Source: Erinaceus europaeus (lineage: Eukaryota; Chordata; Mammalia; Eulipotyphla; Erinaceidae). Taken from it: 64,000 nucleotides of DNA. Position numbers and translations under genes: made by a program. The notes beneath the pieces were generated by a model. That model ran no database searches, was not told the DNA's origin, and worked only from the letters and a program-made list of their open reading frames with translations. Positions 1 through 10,008 of the stretch are shown one piece after another; position 1 is the stretch's first letter; every line of letters starts with the position of its first letter. The stretch lies in the NCBI RefSeq assembly GCF_950295315.1, contig NC_080164.1:106973587-107037586 (forward strand), in the 5' to 3' direction.

Positions 1-651
1 GCACTGGGTGCTGGGGACTGGCCCAGGCAAACTCCTGTCAGCCTAGTAGCACCCAGTTGCCAGGTGCCTTGGGCACTGATGCTGGGATAGAGTCTGGGGA
101 CACACCTTTGGGTGCTGTGGAGCCTCAGAGCCCAGGCTGTTGTCACCTCTTTAGAGCTCAGAGCAGGCACTGTTGCTTGAGTGCTGCCTTTCTTCTCTGG
201 AAGCTGCACCCCCAGTATGTTCCTCCCCCTCAACCCCCATTGTCATAAAGTACCTCATTCATGTGCTCCAGATGGGCCAGTATCTAACCCCCAGCTCCAT
301 CCCCAAAGCTGAGTCCACACCACAGACTCCCCCTTGTCAACCTCTGCTCCACCTTACTTCCCTGACTCCCCCTCTGCTAGATGCTTGAAAAAGTCCTGAC
401 AAGGTTCAAGGTTTCACTGGATGCTGAGAGGCCTGCTGGTGTCTAGAAGGAGGGTGGGGCCTTTAGCAGAAACAAGGGCAGATGGGTCACCTTCAGGTGG
501 GGAGTCTGGGGGGTGGGGCGGTGGTGTGTGTTTCTCTTTATGAACAAGGCAATGACTTAATGTGAGTTTTCCAACCTTGGGAGGGGTGCATGCACAAGAG
601 AAGCCAAGGGGCCCGGGTAGGGTCTGACATTATTATTAATTATCAATTATT
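1..651. other. single-copy DNA, no gene seen
   Basis: GC-moderate sequence without recognisable repeats. Two short open frames (57-248 and 173-388, plus) have no family features and look like chance. An AT-rich stretch at 630-655 leads into the next SINE. Confidence 0.5.
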
Positions 652-767
652 AAACTAGAGCACTGCACAGCAGCTCTGGCTTATGAAGGTGCCAGAATTG
701 AATCTGGGACCTCCTATTCAAGCCTGAAAGTCTTATGCATAGCCATGCTGCTATCTTCCCAGTCCCC
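652..767 (-). mobile_element. SINE family E
   Basis: Read on the minus strand it carries the E pattern: ATAGCAT, AAGACTTTCAGGCTTGAA, then a box-B-like motif and the AGCCAGAGCTG end. Strongly decayed (many substitutions), so an old copy. Confidence 0.75.
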
Positions 768-810
768 TAGTTTTTTATTTGATTTTATTGATTTAATTAA
801 TTAATTTTTT

Positions 811-1018
811 GACTCCAGAGTTATCACTGGGGCTTAGTATCAGCACTATGAATCTGCTACTCCTTGCAGCCATTTTTTCCCTTTTTTTAAAAAAAAATTT
901 CTTTATTGGGGGATTAAATCCTGCAGGTGGGGAGTGGAGGCTCCAATGGGACCCTTTACGCAGGTCATTGTGTTTAGCACTATGTGCACTTAGCTGGATG
1001 CACCACTGCCCACCCCAC
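811..1018 (-). mobile_element. SINE family C with an L1-like patch
   Basis: The C tail (811-880, GACTCCAGAGTTATCACTGG onward) and the C head (about 918-1018, CCTGCAGGTGGGGAG to CACCACTGCCC) are present. The normal middle body is replaced by 896-917, which matches the 3' end of the local L1 (AATTTCTTTATTGGGG.ATTAA). This is a mosaic rather than a clean copy. Confidence 0.7.
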
Positions 1019-1040
1019 CCCTCAGTTCTTAGTTTTCTTT

Positions 1041-1396
1041 TAAGACAAAGAGAGAGAATAAAAGAGACCACAGTGGGGCCAGGTGGTGGCACAGCTGGTT
1101 GAGTGCACATGTTACAGTGTGTAATGACCCAGGTTCGAGCCTTAGTTCCCACTAGCAGGGGAAAAGCTTTGCAAGTCGTGAAGCAGTGCTACAGGTGTCT
1201 TCTGTCTTTCACCCTCTCTATCATCCCCTTCCACCTCAATTTCTGGCTGTCTTTATCCAATAAATATAGATAATTTAAAAAAATAAAAGAGAACAGAACA
1301 CCAAAGCTTCCTTCAGTGTGGTGGGGGCCAGGCTCAACCTGGGGTCACCCACATGGCAGAGCAGCTCACCATGTAGGTGAGCTGTTTCACTGGTGA
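1041..1396 (-). mobile_element. SINE family F, split by a family A insertion
   Basis: F sequence at 1041-1070 (AAGAGAGAGAATAAAAGAGACCA) resumes at 1282-1396 (ACACCAAAGCTTCCTTCAGTG to GAGCTGTTTCACTGG). The A element at 1075-1281 lies inside it, so F is the older of the two. Confidence 0.8.
1075..1281 (+). mobile_element. SINE family A, full length
   Basis: Starts GGGGCCAGGTGGTGGCACAG, has box B AGGTTCGAGCC at about 1131, the CTATC..CCTCAATTTCTGGCTG body and the CCAATAAATATAG end with a polyadenylation-like AATAAA. Direct repeats 1057-1070 and 1282-1295 (AATAAAAGAGA plus 3 less exact bases) are target-site duplications, the mark of L1-driven insertion. Confidence 0.92.
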
Positions 1397-1786
1397 AGAT
1401 TGGAGTTAGAGTCACACAGAGAAGTAACAGGATAGAGCCTCACTTACTGCTTGTATGCCCCGGGGTTGCTGTGCCTGAGTGCCCTGAGACTTGCCCGTGA
1501 TGCCTGCACAGCAGAGACCGTCACACTCGCCTTGCAGATGGAGAGAACACAGCGGCCGGCCAGTGGGGAAAGCATGGGGTGTGCTCAGCACCCTGACACC
1601 TGGAGAGCCACTGCCATTCTCTCAGACAGAGCTGGTTTATTTATGTTTCACAGTGTGGTCATCTCACCTCTAGGAGGACAGAGCGAGGATCCCGCTGAGA
1701 GAGCAAGTACGTTAATGGCCCTTCCATATAGGGCCACTCCTACGTCACAGGGCAGGCCTGAAGAGTGAGACAGCTCTGCTGGCAGC
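1397..1786. other. single-copy DNA, no gene seen
   Basis: Moderately GC-rich, no repeat signature. An open frame of 105 codons (1451-1768, plus) shows no domain and has no supporting context. Confidence 0.45.
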
Positions 1787-1815
1787 AGAGAGAGAAAGAC
1801 AGAGAGAGAGGGAGG

Positions 1816-1862
<47 letters not shown>
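1787..1862 (+). repeat. (GA)n microsatellite
   Basis: GA dinucleotides with a short GGGA interruption near 1810-1821, then an uninterrupted GA run to 1861. Confidence 0.95.
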
Positions 1863-1863
<1 letters not shown>

Positions 1864-2173
1864 TGAGAGGTGGGTTCCAGAGCAAGGCAGAGGACAAAAG
1901 CAATGTTTGTGTGATGAGGAGGTAACTGTTGACTTCAGACAATTTTGACTATTTCCACAGAATAAGTAGGGTACTTTGCTTTTCCATGTATTAGAGAATA
2001 TACTATGTTGAAAGAATACTGTGACTTCCATAAGAAGCTTTTACAAAGAGCCAGTGTAAAGGAAGCCTCCCATGCCTTTGCCTCTTTCATTTTCTCTCTT
2101 CCTCTCTGCTAATAGTAAGAATGATGATAATAAAGCTTTGACACAAAGGTTTAAATTGTAGCTTTAAAAACAT
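1863..2173. other. single-copy DNA, nothing recognised
   Basis: No repeat or coding signature seen. Confidence 0.4.
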
Positions 2174-2374
2174 TTATTTTATATTATCTTTATTCATTGG
2201 ATAGAGACAGCCTGAAATTGAGAAGGAAGGGGGAGATGGAGAGAGACAGACATAGACATCTGCAGCACGGCTTCACCACTTTCAAAGCTTTTTCCCTGCA
2301 GGTGGGGACTGGAAGCTCGAACCCAGGTCCTTGTGCATTGTTCACTCAACCAGGTGCATCACCACCCAACCCCC
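2174..2374 (-). mobile_element. SINE family A
   Basis: Minus-strand A copy: TATTCATTGGATAGAGACAG (tail side), CTGCAGGTGGGGACTGG, GCTCGAACCCAGG (box B complement) and CAGGTGCATCACCACCC (5' end). Confidence 0.9.
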
Positions 2375-3103
2375 GCAATGTTTCAATTGTATGCATGGGG
2401 GTAACATGGGCTGGAGACTTGGAAAGTAGACGGTTGCAGAGGTAGAGGCCATATCGTTGATTTATCTATTGATAAAGTTGGGCTGGCATGTGCACTTGAG
2501 CATTTGGAGACTTGAAATTTATTCAAAGTCCCCCTGAGTTGAATCATCTGAAGCCAGATTGTTGGGAATCGCTAGCAGAATCATCCCCAAGATGGCTGGC
2601 AGAGGACGAATGGAGCACTGACCCGTAGCTTCTCCCTTTCCAAGGAGCAAGGGGCCGCTGGTTTCTCTGAGTTTGTTTTCTCCTTACTGGGATGAAGATA
2701 ACAGCATCTGTCACTTAGCCTCCTAAGGATTGCCTGATGGTAAATGAGTCTGACAGACAGAAAAGTTTTTGCTAAGCATCTTAGCTCTATGAAGACATGG
2801 ATACTGGCAAGGGTGTGAAGGAATGGCTATAGTCATCTAGACTACAGTTCAGTTGTTGAAATTAGCCCAATTGTGTCAAGGTATAGTCCACCCCTAACCC
2901 TCCCACCCCCACCAATTGGGTGCTTAAGGTGCTTTGCTGTGGACACCTGCTTTAGCCTTTGTTGTTTCCTCTGTGTGACATGAATGGGGTCAAACTGAGG
3001 GCTCAAGGGGAAAGAACTTCAATTTCACGCCAGGAAGGTTACTCTAGCACTATCAAAGATTACCCTGTGCTTATACTTGAAGTCCTTAAAGAAAGACTTA
3101 AAT
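2375..3103. other. single-copy DNA, no gene seen
   Basis: No SINE, L1 or coding signature. A C-rich patch CCCCTAACCCTCCCACCCCCACC is at about 2890. Confidence 0.45.
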
Positions 3104-3165
3104 TTCTTTCATTCATTCATTCATTCATTCATTCACTCATTCTTTCTTTCTTTCTTTCTTTTTAT
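3104..3165 (+). repeat. (ATTC)n then (TTTC)n microsatellite
   Basis: About nine ATTC units followed by about six TTTC units; no SINE body is attached. Confidence 0.9.
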
Positions 3166-3361
3166 TTTGGCCCCTGTTACCTGCTCCCATGTGATCCTAG
3201 AGAGACAACTGTAAACATCCAAACCTACATTCCAGTTCAGTTTTTCAAAAGCACTCTGTACAGTTTACTCCTCTGTCTTTAGATTGCTTTATAAATCATA
3301 CCCAGAAAGCTAAGCATGGGGAAGGAAGAATGAATAAATGTTGTCCATTAAATAGGTTATT

Positions 3362-3364
<3 letters not shown>

Positions 3365-3404
<40 letters not shown>

Positions 3405-3675
3405 TTTTTGCCTCCAGGGTTATTGCTAGGGCTCGGTGCTGGCACTATGAATCCACTGCTCCTGGCGGCCATTTTTTCCATTTTATTGGATAGAGACAGA
3501 GAGAAATTGAGATGGGAGGGGAGATAGAGACAGAGAGATACCTGAAGATCTTCTTCACCACTCTTGAAGCATCTCCCCTGCAGGTGGGGAGCTGGGGGGC
3601 TCAAGCGTGGTTCTTGCATGGGTCCTTGTACTTAGTACTATGTGCACTTAACCAGGTGTGCCACTACCTGGCCCC
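3365..3675 (-). mobile_element. SINE family C, full length with (TTTA)n tail
   Basis: A (TTTA)n run (to 3407) leads into GCCTCCAGGGTTATTGC, the C tail, the TTTCCATTTTATTGGATAG linker, the body and the head ending CCACTACCTGGCCCC. Duplications at 3348-3364 and 3676-3692 (TTAA.TAGGTTAT.TTA, two mismatches in 17) bound it exactly. Confidence 0.94.
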
Positions 3676-3692
3676 TTAAGTAGGTTATCTTA

Positions 3693-4291
3693 AGGAAACA
3701 GAAATAAAGAAACCCTAGGTTATGACCCAGTTTAGACTCGCTAACCTATTTTTGCCATATTCTGGTAAATCTGGGTTATGAATCAACCCTGCCCTAGTTG
3801 CATAACATATAAGACATGCATATAAGAGTTGTCAGGCTTCATTGTAGAGAAATGAGATCAGGGCTGGCCCTAATGGAATCCAACAGTCACTCTCAGATGA
3901 TTTCAAGGTCTTTGACAAGCCTGCCACAGTGCCTGTGGCTTGCTGTACTGTCTTGAGACATTCATACTATATAGACCATGAGAATAAAGCTTCTGGTTCT
4001 CCCAGCCCCAGATGCAGGATGTAGATGAGATGGTTCTGTAAGTGGACAGCAGGGGACTGGGGAAGGGCAGAATGGGAGTTACAACTAGCAACTCTCATAT
4101 GCTGTGCAGGGAGGAGCTTAGACTATTGGGGAACAGTTTTCCTTGGAGTCAAACCTTGATTTAGCTCCAAAGTAGAGTCCTTTTTGCTTGTAGTCCTCAT
4201 TACATAGTTTTTCTCTATTGCCTATGTTACTCTTTTTAGATTTGATAGAACAGGGAACTTGTGAGGGAACAGGGAGGTACAGAAATAGAGA
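3693..4291. other. single-copy DNA, no gene seen
   Basis: No repeat signature until 4260, where AGGGAGGTACAGAAATAGAGACAG may be the separated left part of the decayed SINE continuing at 4586. Confidence 0.4.
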
Positions 4292-4585
4292 CAGTGGGCA
4301 GTGGCACACCACTTAAGTGCTCATATCATCATGCTTAAAGATCTGGGTTTGAGCTCCCCACTGGTAGCCCACTTGCAAGGAGGATGCTTCACTATTGCTG
4401 AAGCAGGTTTGCAGGTGTCTAACTTTCCCTCTCTATCTACCTTTCCCTCTCAATTTTTCTCTGTCCTGTCAAATAAAAAAATAAATAAAATAGAAAGAAA
4501 ACAAAAAGGAAAAAAATGGCACTATGGATCCATAATGCCAGAACCAAGCCCCAGCAATAACCCTGGTGATTAAAAAAAAAAAAAA
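4292..4585 (+). mobile_element. SINE family C with poly(A) end
   Basis: Head GTGGGCAGTGGCACACC, box B GGTTTGAGCTCC, CTCTGTCCTGTCAAATAAA, then C tail ATGGCACTATGGATCCATAATGCC to AATAACCCTGGTG and a 13-base A run. It seems to sit inside a minus-strand SINE: ACAGAAATAGAGACAG before it resembles ACAGAAAGAGACAG after it. Confidence 0.88.
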
Positions 4586-4730
4586 GTGAGAGACAGAAAG
4601 AGACAGAGAGATACCTGCAGCACTTCTTCACCACTCATCAAGCTTCTCCCTTGCAGGTGGGGACCAGGGTCTTGAACCCCAGCCCTTGAGCACTGTAATA
4701 TGTACACAGGGCATGCCCATGACTCAGCTC
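4586..4730 (-). mobile_element. SINE (A/C head) remnant
   Basis: AGAGATACCTGCAGCACTTCTTCACC, CCTTGCAGGTGGGGACCAGG and CTTGAACCCCAGCCCTTGAG are the body and box B of an A- or C-type copy; the 5' end is degenerate. Confidence 0.75.
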
Positions 4731-5289
4731 TAAATTCTTTTTTTTCCATTGTTAATGACTTATCTGCTAAGACTTCTAATCTTCATTTTACATAAAGACA
4801 ATTGCGTTGAATTTCATGATCTGTGGCAAGGCAAGCAAACATGTCTACCTAGCTGGGGAAGTGCCGTGTTGTTATGTATCTTAACTCTTGGAGGCAGATG
4901 CTGCTGCTTTGCATTTACTGTGATGACAAAACTCCTGTGATAAAGGTCCTAAGATAACACAGAAATGTTGGTGCGGAAGAGCTAGCCTCCCCAAGGCCCA
5001 ACTAAGGTGTTTAAGTGACAGTTTCCACAAATGGGTTGATGAGAGAAGCAAGAACTTACTCAAGATAAACCCTGAATTAATTACAACTAAATAAATGGGT
5101 AAATAACAGTCCATGTGGTGAACAGATTGGTCAGACACCACACATAACAGGCACATGCTGCTGAGGTTGAGAAAGTCTGGGGCAAGTGACAGACGGAGGA
5201 GTGGACTCAGCTCTGTCACAGCTAGTGCAGGAAACAGGCTGGCCATCTTGCTTCTTCATGCATTTTGTTTCTTTGTCAAAAATGAGTTT
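4731..5289. other. single-copy DNA, no gene seen
   Basis: No repeat signature. The 121-codon minus-strand frame at 4881-5246 has no recognisable feature. Confidence 0.45.
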
Positions 5290-5410
5290 GATTGGGGCAG
5301 TCACTCTGCAGGTAGAGCACAGGACTTGCATGCATGGAGTTCCAGGTTCAAGCCCTGACACTGCCATTGAGCTAATCAGTGTTCTGTTCTTTCTCCCACT
5401 TTTCCCCCTT
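5290..5410 (+). mobile_element. SINE family G
   Basis: GCAGGTAGAGCACAGGACTTGCATGCATGGAG followed by box B AGGTTCAAGCCC and a C/T-rich end. A tRNA-like head with no A/B/C body. Confidence 0.6.
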
Positions 5411-5440
5411 TGCTCCTACAATGGTAAAAACAGGCATTTT

Positions 5441-5668
5441 GGGGCCAGGCAATGACACACCTGGTTAAACACACACATTACAGTGCTCCAGGACCCGGGT
5501 TCAAGCCCCTGGTCCCCATCTGCAGGGGGAAAGCTTCATGAGTGGTAACGCAGGGCTGCAGGTATCTCTGTGCCTCTCTTCCTTTCTACCTCCCCCTCCC
5601 TTCCCAATTTCTTTCTGTCTCTATCCAAGAACAAATAAAATAAAAATTAAAAAATAAACCTTCTTTTA
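5441..5668 (+). mobile_element. SINE family A
   Basis: GGGGCCAGGCAATGACACACC head, box B GGTTCAAGCCCC, TCTATCCAAGAACAAATAAA end. Flanking AAAAACAGGCATTT (before) and AAAAATAGACATTC (5669-5683) are probably eroded target-site duplications. Confidence 0.88.
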
Positions 5669-5731
5669 AAAATAGACATTCTTTAAAAACTGAAGATCAA
5701 TCAATCTCCTCCTCATCCTTTTCCTTTATAA

Positions 5732-5797
5732 AAATGGTGCTAGAGATTGAACCCAAGCTCTCTTTCAAGTGCTCACACTGAGCCATGTCTCCTACCC
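5732..5797 (-). mobile_element. tRNA-derived SINE fragment (E or G type)
   Basis: ATGGTGCTAGAGATTGAACCCAAGC..GAGCCATG is a minus-strand tRNA-like head with a box-B complement; too short to assign. Confidence 0.5.
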
Positions 5798-5816
5798 ATA
5801 TATATTTTCCTTTCCT

Positions 5817-5954
5817 TTTTATTTATTCATTTATTTATTTTATCAGAGCACTGATCAGTTCTGGTTTACTATGGTGGAGGGGATTGAACCTGTGACTTTG
5901 GAGCCTCAGATATGAAAATCTCTTTGCATACTATTATGCTATCTACCCCTACCC
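5817..5954 (-). mobile_element. SINE family E
   Basis: (TTTA) tail side, ATCAGAGCACTGATCAG, GGATTGAACC, GGAGCCTCAG, ATTATGCTATCTACCCC: all parts of a minus-strand E copy. Confidence 0.85.
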
Positions 5955-5956
5955 TT

Positions 5957-6135
5957 TATTTTCCTTTCTGTGAAAGCATAGGATTGAGGCAGGGAGGGGA
6001 ATGTGAGAGAGAGAAAGACACTTCACCATTCTTAGAGTTCACTTTGTTTCAATGTCATGTGGTATTGAGGATTGAACCCAGGACCTCAGGCATGCAAGAC
6101 GGAACCTCTACCACAGAGCCACTCTCCTGGCCCCT
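5957..6135 (-). mobile_element. SINE family G
   Basis: GAGAGAGAAAGACACTTCACC body, then GGATTGAACCCAGGACCTCAGGCATGCAAGAC and CTACCACAGAGCCACTC.CCTGGCCCC, the complement of a G head. Confidence 0.65.
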
Positions 6136-6167
6136 GGGTCAGATTTGTCTAGTAACGTCCCTCCCCA

Positions 6168-6444
6168 TTTTTTGTTTGTTTTGTTTTGCTTCCAGGGGCT
6201 TGGTGTATACACTAAGAATCTACTGCTCCTGGCAGCCATTTTTTCCATTTTATTGGGTAGGACAGGGAGAAATTGAGAAAAGAGGGGGAGATAGGGAAAG
6301 AGACAGAGAAACACCTGCTTCACCACTTGTAAGCATTCCCCCTGTAGGTGAGGAGCCAGGGACTCAAACCCAGTTCCTTGAGTGAGTCCTTACACTTATT
6401 ACTACATGCACTTAAGTTAACCGGGTGCACCACTGCCTGGCCCC
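6168..6444 (-). mobile_element. SINE family C
   Basis: GCTTCCAGGGGCTTGGTG tail side, CATTTTATTGGGTAGGACAG, CCTGTAGGTGAGGAGCC, ending CCACTGCCTGGCCCC. CTAGTAA occurs at 6149-6155 and 6445-6451 and may be what remains of the target-site duplication. The 157-codon plus frame 5912-6385 merely runs through this and its SINE neighbours. Confidence 0.88.
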
Positions 6445-6709
6445 CTAGTAAACCACTCTTTATTTTATAATTATATGGTTTCTTTTTCTGGTACTTAATA
6501 TATGTGTGGGTCATTTTTTATTTGATGCAGGTGGGCAAAGAGAGGGTTATGAAGCAGCAGGAGGTGATTGATGGAAGGCCCACTTACCCCGTAGACACAG
6601 TGAAGTTCCTCAAGAATTGACTGACTTCATCTCACACAATTCTAGAGCTGGCAGTACCCGCAGAATAACACCTCTTGGCAGCACTTGTGTAATGAATAAG
6701 AAAACAAAA

Positions 6710-7006
6710 CAGGGAGTCAGGCAGTAGCGCAGCGGGTTAGGCGCACGTGGCGCAAAGCGCAAGGACTGGCGTAAGGATTCCGGTTCGAGTCCCCAGCTCC
6801 CCACCTGTAGGAGTCCCTTCACAGACAGTGAAACAGGTCTGCAGGTGTCTATCTTTCTCTCCCCCTCTCTGTCTTCTCCTCTCTCCATTTCTCTCTGTCT
6901 TATCCAACAACAATGACATCATCAACAACAATAATAACTACAAACAACAATAAAACAACAAGGGCAACAAAAAGGAATAAAGAAATATTTAAGAATAAAA
7001 AAAGAA
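6710..7006 (+). mobile_element. SINE family B, full length
   Basis: GGGAGTCAGGCAGTAGCGCAGCGGG head, box B GGTTCGAGTCCCC, CTTTCTCTCCCCCTCTCTGTC body, and the CAACAACAATAATAA to AACAAGGGCAACAAAAAGG tail. A perfect 12-base duplication AAGAAAACAAAA at 6698-6709 and 7007-7018 bounds it. Low divergence marks it as young. Confidence 0.95.
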
Positions 7007-7159
7007 AAGAAAACAAAAAGTTTTGTAGCAAATGTATGGGACTCATGACCTGAGCAGGAGGATTCATTCAGACCCTCAGGACTTTTTGTCCACCTTATTC
7101 TTCTTTCTCCACTATGTTGTGGTAGAGTTTTTCTTGAATGTATGATGCCTATAAAAGTA

Positions 7160-7740
7160 AATGAGAGTTCCAGACTTCTCTGGGCAGACAGCCTCACCAA
7201 TCTGTTCCAGAACTTCACCTCTCCAGAACTATGCCCCACTAGGAAAAGATAGAAACAGGCTAGGAATATGGATCCACCTACCAACATTCATGTCCAACAG
7301 AGAAGCAATTACAGAAGTCAAAACTCCCACTTTCTCCAACCCAAAAATAATTTTTGGCCCATACTCCCAGCGGGGGAGAAGTGATTGGGGGAAGGTGACC
7401 AGAAGGCTTTGAACTCCGACTCCATCAGGACCCGGAGAGAGACGAGGAAAAAAGGAAGGGCATTCAGAAGTAGTAATCAGTGTAGGTGTGACTTAGGAAG
7501 AGAAGAGGGGACTATGGGAAAAAAAAATAAAGGGCAAACATACACACATATAGACAGTTGTAGAAATAATAAGTCAACCCATATTTGCAAACTTGGCAGA
7601 ACTGCTGTAGCTTTCAGAGGAGGGAATGGGGATCCAGAACTCTGATGAAGGGAACAGTGCTGAGTTATACCCGTTGTTTTGTAATTTTGTAAATCAATAC
7701 TATGTCACTAACTAAATTAAAATACATTAAAAAAGATAAA
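7160..7740 (+). mobile_element. L1 3' UTR, 5'-truncated
   Basis: Non-coding L1 end: GCCCCACTAGGAAAAGATAG, ATGGATCCACCTACCAACA, CATGTCCAACAGAGAAGC and CATACTCCCAGCGGGGGAG share words and order with the 3' UTR at 53305-53500 (minus). It ends TGAAGGGAACAGTGCTGAGTTATAC and an A-rich tract. Little or no ORF2 is left. Confidence 0.75.
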
Positions 7741-7745
7741 AAGAA

Positions 7746-7890
7746 GGTCTGCAAGTGTCTATCTTTCTCTCCCCCTCTCTGTCTTCTCCTCCGCTCTACA
7801 TTTCTCTCTGTCCTATCCAGCAGTGACAACAACAATAATAAATACAATGATAAAACAACAAGGGCAACAAAAGGAAATAAATAAATATTA
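7746..7890 (+). mobile_element. SINE family B, 5'-truncated
   Basis: Starts within the body at GGTCTGCAAGTGTCTATC, lacks both Pol III boxes, and ends with the normal B tail AACAACAAGGGCAACAAAAGG. It abuts the A-rich end of the L1 directly. Confidence 0.88.
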
Positions 7891-8068
7891 AAGAGAGAGA
7901 GAAAAAAAAGAAATGAAGGTCACATCAGGATGCCAGCTTTTACACATAGGTCAGTCAGAAATGAAATAAGGCTGGGTCAGCTAGGCACTGATAAAGGCAC
8001 AAATCACTTCAGCCATTCGGGCAGCTCCTGAAATTAGATTGAAACAACTCACTTTTCTTTGTTTCTCC

Positions 8069-8131
8069 TCCTTCCTTCCTTCCTTCCTTCCTTCCTTCCT
8101 TCCTTCCTTCCTCCCTTCCTTCTTTTTTTCT
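8069..8131 (+). repeat. (TTCC)n microsatellite
   Basis: About 14 TTCC units with a CTCCC interruption near 8111. Confidence 0.95.
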
Positions 8132-9063
8132 TTCTGGAATGGTCTGTGTAGTTTTGCCCAAAAACACTCTCTTCCTCTTGATTGGTGGGTTAGATCCAAC
8201 TCTTAGAAGATGGAGTCTATTAGATCTCTTCCAGGAGATGATGATGATGGTTAGAAAAAGTGGAACATTCAGGGTTATGAGCAGTTGTATTGCTTATGTA
8301 TTGCCAGTTGGCAAGGCTTGGGAGTGGTTATCTTCAAGGGAAACCAAGAGGAATGGCTGTGTGCTGCCAGAGTCTCTCCTCCCAGTCCTTTAGTGTTTAT
8401 TGACTCTCCATCAGTTTAATTATTGTGTTATAAATGCCTAATGCACTTGCCACACAGGAGGCTGAGTACTTATCTTCCCCCAAGATAGTTAGTTCTCCCG
8501 ATGGAAAGCAATCCATCTGTGAGGAGGCCTACTGTCTCTGGAAAGATCCTCCTATAAGTCCTTCTTATTTGAGAGAGAATTTGCAAAGTTAGCTCAGGAC
8601 ACACCACTGAGGAAACATATCAGTGTCTCCTCCTGTTACTATCATCTGAAGCAAATCCTGGGAAGAAGGAATTGAGTGAGATCTAGAGGGTGGAGAGAGT
8701 TTTGGGGCCCTGGTGCAGGATGATGGGAAAGGACCCACCCTGGGGGTGGGAGTGCTTTGCCCACACCTATCACAGTGAGATGAGAGACTGTCCCTATGTC
8801 TGAGTACATGTCCTGGAATACAATAAGCCCACAATAAAGTGATAGAAAGAAAAGAGATCCCCAAGCAGCGAAAATAGACAGTGACCTAGAATTGAAGAAA
8901 ATGGAATCAGCTGGACTAAGATAAAGGAAATGAACAGCCAACATTGTAGTCCATCTGGGTCCGGCTGTGAGTGTGGAAAAGATATCTGCATTCTGTCTCC
9001 ATGGTGAAAGGGTTGTATTTAGAATTGGCACAGGGGCTCAAGGAGGGGACCAGGATTTGAAAT
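8132..9063. other. single-copy DNA, no gene seen
   Basis: More than 900 bases without a recognisable transposon. Minus-strand frames at 8589-8864 and 8642-9031 have no domain signature. Confidence 0.45.
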
Positions 9064-9228
9064 GTGGAGGAGGAGGGGAAGACAAAGGAGAAGAAGAAGA
9101 AGAGGAGGAGGAGGAGGAGGAGGAGGAGGAGGAGGAGGAGGAGGAAGAAGAAGAAGAAGAAGAAGAAGAAGAAGAAGAAGAAGAAGAAGAAGAAGAAGAA
9201 GAAGAAGAAGAAGAAGAAGAAGAAGAAA
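9064..9228 (+). repeat. (GGA)n/(GAA)n purine tract
   Basis: A strand-asymmetric run: GGA/GAAG units to about 9104, pure GGA to about 9143, then pure GAA to 9228. Reading frames through it give poly-Glu, poly-Arg or poly-Lys and are not genes. Confidence 0.96.
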
Positions 9229-9477
9229 TATTGGCCTCCCTGTATAGACACTCTCTAGGTGTTACCTTTTGTGTTAGATGAGGTAACTCTTTGTCCCCAT
9301 CTTGCAGTGGGAAGAGGAGGAAAAGTCATCCAGAAAACGTGGAGTCTAGTCCCAGCTGTCAGTCCCCTGCATGCCTGGGAGCTGTGGACTCAATCAAACA
9401 GGCCTTTAATATGTTCCACTAGTGATATTTCTCTTCTTTTCTTTTTTAGTCTTATTATTATTATTTTTGGATGTACA

Positions 9478-9605
9478 CAAAGAGACAAAGGCAGAGAGGA
9501 AAATAAAGAGACCACAGCACTGATGCTTCCTTCAGTGGGGTAGGAACCAGGCTAGAACCTGGATCTCACACATGAGACCCATGAGAGTCAACTACCCTCT
9601 CTCTG
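9478..9605 (-). mobile_element. SINE family F
   Basis: AAGAGACAAAGGCAGAGAGG, AGACCACAGCACTGATGCTTCCTTCAGTG and AGGCTAGAACCTGG match a minus-strand F copy; its head is poorly preserved. Confidence 0.7.
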
Positions 9606-9840
9606 TCACTCCATTTAAATGTATGCATGTCAACATGTAATAAGCATGAGCATAAATATGTACATATTTGTGCACATGATTACTTTAATAGAGTTGTTAG
9701 GAACTCAGTGCAATGATTGAAACACTAGCCATTATTTTGAGCAACAGACATGGGGATGGATACAGGCTTTCTTTTAGGTTGGAGTAATCATCAGAGACAC
9801 TGAGGCATTTATATGGTGGTAGGAAAAGATTAACTTTTTA

Positions 9841-9993
9841 ATAATTTTTAAATATATTTTATTTACTAATGAGAAAGGAGGAGAGAGAGAAAGAACCAGA
9901 CATCAGTCTGGTACATGTGCTGCCAGGGATTGAACTCAGGACCTCATGCTTGAGAGTCCATTGCTTTATCCACTGCGCCACCTCCCGGACCAC
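9841..9993 (-). mobile_element. SINE family D, full length
   Basis: TTTACTAATGAGAAAGG (tail), AAGAACCAGACATCA, GGATTGAACTCAGGACCTCATGC, TGAGAGTCCATTGCTTTATCCACTGCG. Duplications AAGATTAACTTTTTA (9826-9840) and AAGATTAACTTTTAA (9994-10008) bound it. Confidence 0.92.
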
Positions 9994-10008
9994 AAGATTA
10001 ACTTTTAA

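Noticed and set aside
1075..1281. tRNA genes at the SINE heads
   Set aside because: Box A and B are present but there is no cloverleaf with anticodon and acceptor stem, and a SINE body follows. Same for all other copies.
3104..3165. Telomere-like or recombination-hotspot repeat
   Set aside because: ATTC and TTTC units only; no TTAGGG.
5912..6385. 157-codon plus frame
   Set aside because: Runs through E, G and C SINEs; the peptide shows translated SINE words and no domain.
8967..9281. Frame with a long poly-glutamate stretch, and a poly-phenylalanine frame on the other strand
   Set aside because: Product of the GGA/GAA microsatellite.
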